A stretch of DNA of 64,000 nucleotides from Desmodus rotundus (taxonomy: Eukaryota > Chordata > Mammalia > Chiroptera > Phyllostomidae). Both the position numbers and the translations under genes were made by a program. Location: the NCBI RefSeq assembly GCF_022682495.2, contig NC_071397.1:30271427-30335426 (forward strand), in the 5' to 3' direction. Positions within the stretch are counted from its first letter, which is position 1, and each line of letters starts with the position of its first letter. The notes under the pieces were generated by a model, which did no database searches, was not told the DNA's origin, and worked only from the letters and a program-made list of their open reading frames with translations. Shown here one piece after another: positions 57,401-64,000 of this stretch.

Positions 57401-60175
57401 CTCCTAAACTCTTCCCTTTTATTTCAATAAACATGAAAGTCCTCGCTTACATGTCAGGGATTTTATATATTCAGACAGAAGTTACAGGACCCATTATATG
57501 GGTTTGTAACAACACAGGGCCAGAGGCCAGGGTTTAGCCACACACTGCTCTACCAAATTATCTTATTTAGGACTGAAATCTTCAAATGTGAGCGTTAAAC
57601 TGTGTTGAGGGGATAGCTTTAAATTCAGCCTTCTTGCTATGTCTCTCTCAGGCCTTTTGTCCCTTGGGATCAACTCCCAATTATTTGCTTGAAACCTTAT
57701 GGCCCTAGTAGAAAAGGAGGAGGTGACTGGGATTGCCACTCCCTCAAACCACACACAGGCTAGGGGTGGTGGTGAGAGGATCCCATAGTAGGAGGGGCCT
57801 CTTGGGTCTTGTGCCCCAAAGCAGCGTCAACTTTGTTTGTAGGTGGTATGTTGGTTTGCTTGCAGAAGCAGTTCATGAGAGGGTCCCTGGCTACAAGGCC
57901 CAACTAACAGATAAAACCAACATGTCTGGTGCTGGAGGGGAAACGATCAGAGCAGTGAGCTTGTCAGGATGCCTTTTTTAATGCTCTTAGATGAAAGCAA
58001 CAGCTGCCATTAAACACTGGCAAGAAAACTCTAACACTATTTCTTAAAATTTAGTGTAATTTGGGAAAGTTTTGTTAAGAATATAGGTTTTAGACTCTGC
58101 TAACAGAAATTCTAATTCTTTAAGTATAGGAAGGTGCCCAAGAGTCTGAAGTTTTCCGAGTACTACAGAAGAGTCTGACACAGGCGGTCTAAGAACCGCA
58201 CCTGCAGGTACATTAAGCCCCCACAAGGCTGTCTAACCAGGAACCTGCTCTGACAGAAACACATTCCACAAAGACAGTATGTTCAAATATCAATGCTAGG
58301 TTCTAGATTGAGTGGTCACTCTTAAATAAGGCCACTAGGCTTTCCAGAAGTTTCCAGGCTTACAAATGTTGGGGACTTATTTTCCTGATATCATCAAATA
58401 GAGAAGTCCCTTGGGAAAAACAAAATATCTCATGAATGATGCAGTCCACATAGGATCTCTTCACACAGAGTGCTTGTCTAGAGTGAAGACCTTCTTGGCG
58501 AGATGTTATTTCCAGTGCTTATTTTATATTTGATGTAAGATTGGGGATAATTTTCTCACTGCAGATTTAGTTGATTTCAAAGATAGATTTTCCTTCATGC
58601 AACTACACTGAAAGGCTTATTTCATGCTATTTTAAAAATGAGTTTAAAAATCAGACAGCACTGAGGGAAATATTACGGTATGATTAGGCCATTTAATTAG
58701 ACATTCAATCACAATGCAAACAGCTACTGATTATTTAAGGAACATACCTTTTCAAAGGTTTGTTCTTCAAAGAAAGCTAGGTCATAAAAGGTATTGTGTT
58801 AAATCAATATTGCTATATTCCTCCCGGAAACCCCTATCAATTGTCTTTGTCTCTTTCAAAATCTGAATCCTTATTTTAAGCTATAAACTTTCAGATTAGA
58901 TGCTAGAATTAAACTCATTTTCCCCCTCAGTACTTTCTATGATACCCTCTTTCTTTCCCCTAAAGCATGATAATAATTCTCGTTAAGGTTGGGCAAAAAA
59001 TTTTTAAATTATTATCTGAGCACTAGGTATTTTATCCAGCAAATATTTGCTGAGTATCTATATTTATGCTCTTATATATATATATATATATTTTTTTTAA
59101 ATCAACTTTTGTTGTTATGAGCTCCATGTGAAGGTAAGATGCCCAGTGAGGCACTTGACTCTAGAAGGCACTCTCATGAATAGTGAGAAAACTGGAGAAA
59201 CATCACTGAGAGAACAAAAAAATTTTTTTGTATTTAGTACTGACAAGTAGATATTTAATATTTGAGAAAACTGGTTGGAAAAAATATTTGATTTCACTTT
59301 TTATGGAAAAAATGCAGGTTATCATAATAACCAAAAGTTAACACTCCATCGTATTGCAACACAACCTGTGATGACAGTATTTCAATACTATTACCAGACC
59401 AAAGCTTTAACATTAATAATTTATCAAAATTATACATGCCACTAACACATCCCCAACGAAGATTATGTAAGTGAGCCATCTTGGCGTCAGTGATACTGAA
59501 CACAGAAGCTATTTTCAACCCTTCATTAAAATTAGATCAAGACGTACTCGCATTATGTGTTACTGTTACTGTAAGAAATATTTACATTAGTTTAAGATTA
59601 ACTTTGGTTATAAGTGAAATTTTCTTTTCTTTCTTGGTCAGAAGTTAGAGCCCATCCCCCACTGGCTCCCACAAAAGTTTTCAGTAGAAAGAAGCAATGC
59701 ATAAAAAAAAAAAACCAAGGAAAAAACACCTGCCCCGTTTACTCTCTTCCATGGATAATAAAACCCTTATTCTCCCCCTAAACTGAACCCAAAGGGACGA
59801 AGGGATCCTCAGGGTATCTGTCACTTCACCCCCAAGCTTGGTTTTCTGTTGCCGGCCCCAAGTCCCAAGAGCTTTAAGTAGTTCAGCAACATAGACAGTC
59901 TTGAGAAGCGTTTTAAGAACAAGTAATGGGTAATTAATTTTTTTCACTGAAAAAAAACCTTGAAATATTACTGTTTTCAAACATTAGACTTAGAAGTTAC
60001 TTCTCAGTAGAATGAAAGGTGAATCCAGGCGCAGGTAAACGTATCCTGGCCTTCCGCTTCACAACTCCTGTACCACGTTGAGGCCCAAGGAAATCTCGAA
60101 CCGAGATATATTTTTAAAAGGCAAGACATGTAGCTGCTGTAGCTCCAGCCTCCTGTATCACCCATGAAGACATCT
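57401..60175. other. Unassigned stretch downstream of the CpG island
   Basis: 2.8 kb expected to be intron 1 of the host transcript. A TA dinucleotide run lies at 59075-59090 and an A run at 59702-59713. The frames at 57733-57981 and 59681-59980 have no domain. Nothing else recognised. Confidence 0.45.
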
Positions 60176-60177
60176 AA

Positions 60178-60236
60178 ATAGTTAAGTCTCTTGTCCAAGG
60201 TCATACAGAGACACTTAGTTACAAGGCAGGGATGGT
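60178..60236 (+). repeat. Short MIR fragment
   Basis: TTAAGTCTCTTGTCCAAGGT then CATACAGAGACACTTAGTTA fits the MIR 3' half. Confidence 0.45.
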
Positions 60237-60425
60237 GCGCGACCTTCTAATTTTTCCACTCCCACCCGCCCTCCCGCACAGGCCCTCGGTGGCCCCGGCT
60301 TCTGAAGGGTTCCCACGGATACGGTTCGCGAGTCAGTGGCATGTCAGCGCCTCTTAAGCCCTCGCACTTTTATTCGTTCTCCCCGCCTGCTCTAAAAAGT
60401 ACTAAAGACTCTCTCCACACCTTCT

Positions 60426-60464
60426 CCCCAAACCCAGGCTCCCCAAACCCAGGCTCCCCAAACC
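60426..60464. repeat. 15-bp tandem repeat in the CpG island
   Basis: CCCCAAACCCAGGCT occurs at 60426-60440 and 60441-60455, with a partial third unit CCCCAAACC at 60456-60464. Confidence 0.95.
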
Positions 60465-60487
60465 ATTTAAGCTCATCGCGCCCAAAT

Positions 60488-60502
60488 CCAACTCACCCGC
60501 AG
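60488..60502 (-). other. Candidate exon-1 splice donor
   Basis: The minus strand reads GGCTGCGG then GTGAGTTGG, with last exon base 60497 and first intron base 60496. All six intron bases match consensus. It is the strongest of three donor-like sites in the island; the others are at 60908/60907 (ACGCG then GTGAGC) and 60976/60975 (CGTG then GTGAGC). Confidence 0.4.
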
Positions 60503-61271
60503 CCCTCGGACGGACTCCGGCCCTCCCCGCAGTCCCCGCCGCCGCCCTGGCTGACGACGAGTCCAGAAAGTCACCGGCGGTGACCGCGGACGCCAGGGGC
60601 GGGCCGCGCCGCCCCGCGGAGGGGCCGCAAACTTTTCCCGGCTCGCAAGTTGTCGGGCTCCGCGGCCGCGGACAGACTTCCTGCACCGGCCGCGAGAACG
60701 AGGGGGCGCCCCTTTCCCGGCCGGGGGGCCAGGCCGGCCGGGAGGGGGCTGGGCGAACCGGGGCTCCACCAAGTAGGGGCCGGCACTCTCAGCCCGGCCG
60801 CATTGTCTCCACCGCCGCGGACCCAGCCCCGGCGGCGGCGGCACGAGCGGGTGCGGCCGGGAATTGGGGTCCCGAAATTACCGCCCCCTTTCGCTGCCGC
60901 CGCTCACCGCGTTCTTTGTGTGTCGCTCGCCTCCGTCGGTCGCTCCAACGCTCGCCTGACAGCTGATGGGCTCACCACGCCGGGTCCCGCGTCCCCCGCC
61001 GGCAGAGCCTGGCCCGGCCGGAGGAGGAGGGGAGAGGAGGAGCGAGCGTTGACAGATGCTGGCTCCCAGCGGTCAACGCCAAGGGAAAACCGGGACTGCC
61101 CACGGGAGACACGGCAAGGTAGCAGCCTCCGCACCATACTGCCCCTTCGAGACCCCTTCCGCGCCGGGACCCTCTCGCCCTCCTTCAGCGGCCGTCCGCA
61201 CGCCCAGCTCCGGCGCGGCACCGGGCGCCCAGCTCCGCAGCGGAGCGCGTTCGGTCAGTACTCCAGGGGAA

Positions 61272-61410
61272 CCCGCCCCGCCCCCTGCCTCCAGCAGCCT
61301 CCAATGGTCTCGGCCTACAGGGGCAGTTCCGTCCAATCAAGTGTCGGAAAGCACGGCCGGTCCCCAAGAGTGTAGCCAATAGAAGGCGACTCCGGCAACA
61401 CACCCCGCCC
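61272..61410 (-). promoter_or_regulatory. Core promoter region: GC boxes and three CCAAT boxes
   Basis: A double GC box CCCGCCCCGCCCCC (61272-61285) and another, CCCCGCCC (61403-61410), bracket three CCAAT motifs at 61301-61307, 61333-61339 and 61376-61380. These would bind Sp1-type factors and NF-Y. I see no TATA box, as expected for a CpG-island promoter. Because the motifs sit at the right edge with the GC-rich body to the left, transcription is most likely leftward, starting at about 61200-61260. A divergent transcript cannot be excluded. Confidence 0.6.
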
Positions 61411-61470
61411 TGATTCACTGGGAACGAACCGCGCAGAGCCCACTGTGGGACCCGGATCCGGGCGCCCAGA

Positions 61471-64000
61471 GCAAGTCTAGTCTGCCCGACTTGGGTCACA
61501 AACTGAGAGTCTATCGAGGGAATTCCGGTGCTTAAATTACTGTATTATAATGTAGGGTGTGGAAGAAAGTGGGAACACTGGACTACTTTGGTAGGTCTAA
61601 ATCCCTACCTGAACTTAAACTCCTCTTCGAAAGTTCATGCATGAAGGAAAGCTGTACAAACACGTTGTAGCACTATTAACTGTCCGAGTTAAAGACTTTC
61701 CTTTTAGAATATTGCATTCAAGTGTCTAACTAGGCTGTGCTCAGATTGGTACATCGCCGTCCTGAGCATTTGTATTCTTAATAAATTTGCTAGAACACCA
61801 CGTATCTAAAACAGTTCTCTAATCTTCTCTAAAATGCAGCAGGTCATGGCACTGGCAACGTTTTTTCTTTCCTACTTCACTCAAGAATGAAAATATAGCA
61901 GTTTTGTGTTCAAGTCGTTTTTGTTGTGAACTTTATTCTTGCAATACAGTCACACTCTATTTTAAATAGAGGTTGGATGAAATAGCTGAGAGAGCGCGAG
62001 AGAGGGAGGACGTGATTACACCACTGGCTATAAAAGACTCCAGGTCTTAATCACAGTACCTTGCAAATAATAGGCACTCTATAGTTGTTTATTTGATATG
62101 AATAGGATCATTCATTTATTGTTTGGTCATATAGGATTTGTAAACTTTATTGAGCTTTTTACTGAAAGTGGACTACACTTTTAAAAAAGTGAAAGTTTTA
62201 ACATAATTTGCATATGTTAAAATCAAATCACATTTGTATTTCAAATAACTGTCACATTCAGTTTATTTCTTCTGGCAATAAATGAATGTAAACATTTTTG
62301 TACACATATGACGAAAATCATTTTGTTGACTATATTTTTAAAAAGATGATCTGTATGTAGAGTGAATGAATAATAATAATAATAGAAAAATCAACCAAGC
62401 CGAAAACAGTGGCTTGTATTACCGTTTTGCTTTTGCAATTGATGCTCACCACTCCTTATCAAATTAGCTTCAGAGGGTAACATAGACCCCAAGACTAAGT
62501 TTTGTCAAAGGACTCTGGATTGACCTTGAGCAAATGTCTTAATGACTAACTCGGTTATGAAAGGACAGTATTCCACACTGCCTGCCTCATCTAGGTGCTG
62601 TGAAATCCAAACAAGATAGTGTTGGTAAAGAATTTGCTTCCTGTAAGTGTTGTGCCAAGTGCACAGCAGGCTTAAATGTGTTATTCCCCTTCTTTGCTTT
62701 CCTACACTCAAGTAACAAGATATTTGCCCACTGGTAGTCTATCAATATTTCCTCTGAGTGTGTGTGTGTGTGTGTATTTCAATCTGAGTACCCTCAAACT
62801 AAATGTAAATGGAACTCCTGCTTCTCAATTTTAGAGCAAAGCAGTACTTCAAGTTTTTTCCTTTTCTCTTTTTCCCTCCCTCCCTCCCTCCCTGTCTCTT
62901 TCATGCAGAAGTTAGAGGAGAAATTTAATTAACATAGCCTCTGACTATCAACGTGCATAGTTTCACATGGAAGTTGGTAATGGTTGGGTCAGACTTATAC
63001 CCTTATAATCAAGTAATTTTGCAGCCATTTATCAGGGATTCACTTAAGGTATTTGTACTTAATTTTCAAAGAGCAATAGCAAGTGTGTATTTTTAAAGAT
63101 TCTTCCATGTGTCATAATATAATTTGTTTACTTTGTTCCAAAATATGCAGTCTAGTACAGAAGTTTAATTATTACTTCAAACAAATGTACATATGGTAAC
63201 ACTAGAATGTGAAATTTGCTAAATTTAATTGAACCAGCAGTTGTTATTTTCAACTAATTAACTGCACAGATTTTCTTTTCTGAGTGAAAATTGTGGAAGA
63301 ATTGATTTTTATGAATCCAATATGCATGACTTATTAAGTATATTTAAGTCGAAACCAGTATTTGGTTCATTGACACACCCATACCCATTTATTTCAGGCA
63401 GTGAATGTTTTATCATTTGTCTGGATAATACAGGTGACTCCACTGTGGTGATGTTTCACTCACTAAGTGATGTTTTCAAAGTTTCTCATCAATGATTTCT
63501 TCATTAGAGGTGCATTATCAAAGAGGTCTCTTCAAGAGAGCTATTAGTTTTAACACATTTAAATGTTTACTAGAGCAACTGTGACTTGGGGGTAGTTTTA
63601 GCATGTGTAAACATAATTGATACCCAGACATAAGGGCTTTTATAAGTTGAATCATGTGATCTGACTAATGACAATATTGTTTTCTCTGAGTTTTTACATT
63701 TAAACTACTGTCATAAGATTTCTTCATCAATGAATATAACAACTGGATTCACATAATCTAGATTCTGATCATTGATATGCATGCTCTGAATTTTTGTGTG
63801 TCTTGGACAAATCAAACTTCCCATGAGACTTCTCTCCAATTTACTGAACCCAATTCACTCATTTGAAAGTGATGATATTTGGAATACTGAAATGATATCC
63901 ATTAGAGAGAATAGAAAAATAAGCCCCTCATTTTCTTTTCTATTTCTGAAGTGGCTGAGGGAAAATTTCTTTTGTGAACCACAATGTCAGATTTTTTAAA
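61471..64000. other. Upstream region, mostly unassigned
   Basis: AT-rich sequence to the right of the promoter. A short L2 3' end-like piece (ACAGTACCTTGCAAATAATA, GGCACTCTATAGTTG) lies at 62050-62100, a GT run at 62758-62775 and a TCCC repeat at about 62873-62893. No gene or other repeat recognised. The frame at 63796-63999 has no domain. Confidence 0.5.

Larger units (their letters stand above)
18392..61240 (-). ncRNA. LINC00472: Inferred host lncRNA (primary transcript of MIR30A and MIR30C2), LINC00472-like
   Basis: Not seen as a continuous gene but inferred from context. A minus-strand CpG-island promoter is followed at about 17.5 kb by MIR30A and at about 42 kb by MIR30C2, both on the minus strand, with no opposing gene between. 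In human the same pair lies in or beneath LINC00472. The end given is the minimum needed to include MIR30C2; the real 3' end is probably further left, perhaps outside the window. Exons are not resolved: candidate minus-strand donors are at 60496, 47980, 24690 and 16600. No conserved protein is expected. Confidence 0.5.
60240..61470. promoter_or_regulatory. CpG island, presumed host-gene promoter
   Basis: A sharp change to GC-rich, CpG-dense sequence, densest at 60480-61300, in an otherwise AT-rich window. It lies 17-18 kb to the right of MIR30A. That is where the LINC00472 promoter should fall for a minus-strand transcript carrying both miRNAs, by analogy with human. Short frames on both strands reflect GC content; none has a recognisable domain, including the 241-codon plus frame at 60650-61375. 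Confidence 0.85.

Noticed and set aside
60473..60844. 123-codon minus-strand frame in the CpG island
   Set aside because: Same composition effect. It overlaps the candidate exon-1 donor and has no recognisable domain.
60904..61221. 105-codon minus-strand frame in the inferred first exon
   Set aside because: It begins near the predicted start site, but its stop lies within a donor-like GTGAGC, it has no known domain, and the human host is non-coding. More likely an untranslated leader.
60650..61375. 241-codon plus-strand frame in the CpG island
   Set aside because: Long frames are expected by chance in very GC-rich DNA. It is rich in Arg, Pro, Ala and Gly, overlaps other long frames on both strands, has no domain, and runs against the inferred transcription direction.

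Overview
This is vertebrate nuclear DNA, almost certainly from a bat. It is AT-rich, has no operons, and carries mammalian L1, L2 and MIR repeats. It also carries several tRNA-derived SINEs of the Ves type (start AGCCCTGGCTGG, box-B-like GGTTCGATTCC, CT-rich 3' part, A tail), which are restricted to yangochiropteran bats, together with bat-type L1 3' ends and mariner DNA transposons. I saw none of the Helitron or hAT bursts expected in vesper bats, so another yangochiropteran family (phyllostomid, molossid or similar) is more likely. That family-level statement is inference.

I find no convincing protein-coding gene. The open reading frames are short, unconserved-looking, or lie inside repeats. 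The functional content is a microRNA locus on the minus strand. MIR30A lies at 43276-43346 and MIR30C2 at 18392-18463. Both precursors match the mammalian ones in arms, loop and Drosha/DGCR8 motifs. A CpG island at about 60240-61470, with GC boxes and three CCAAT boxes at its right edge, looks like the promoter of their common host. In human the same pair lies in the long non-coding RNA LINC00472 on 6q13, between OGFRL1 and RIMS1, and the promoter-to-miRNA order and spacing here fit that arrangement. The host exons could not be placed, apart from candidate splice donors.

Layout: 1-16 kb is dense in L1, mostly in minus orientation and partly nested, with an internally deleted mariner at the left edge and a possible solo LTR near 8 kb. 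The interval 16-19 kb holds MIR30C2 with flanking CRE and AP-1 motifs. The interval 19-33 kb is intron-like DNA with L2, MIR, a bat L1 tail, a decayed L1 ORF2 and a mariner MITE. At 33.7 kb there is a young Ves SINE with a perfect target-site duplication. The interval 38.6-46.6 kb is repeat-poor, with MIR30A inside it. The interval 46.6-60 kb holds two more Ves SINEs, an L1 3' end and scattered MIR/L2. The interval 60.2-61.5 kb is the CpG-island promoter. The interval 61.5-64 kb is upstream AT-rich DNA with nothing recognisable.

How it works together: transcription from the CpG island would run leftward, producing miR-30a about 17.5 kb and miR-30c about 42 kb downstream of the promoter. Repeat names and boundaries come from remembered consensus sequences and are approximate, usually to within 10-50 bases.
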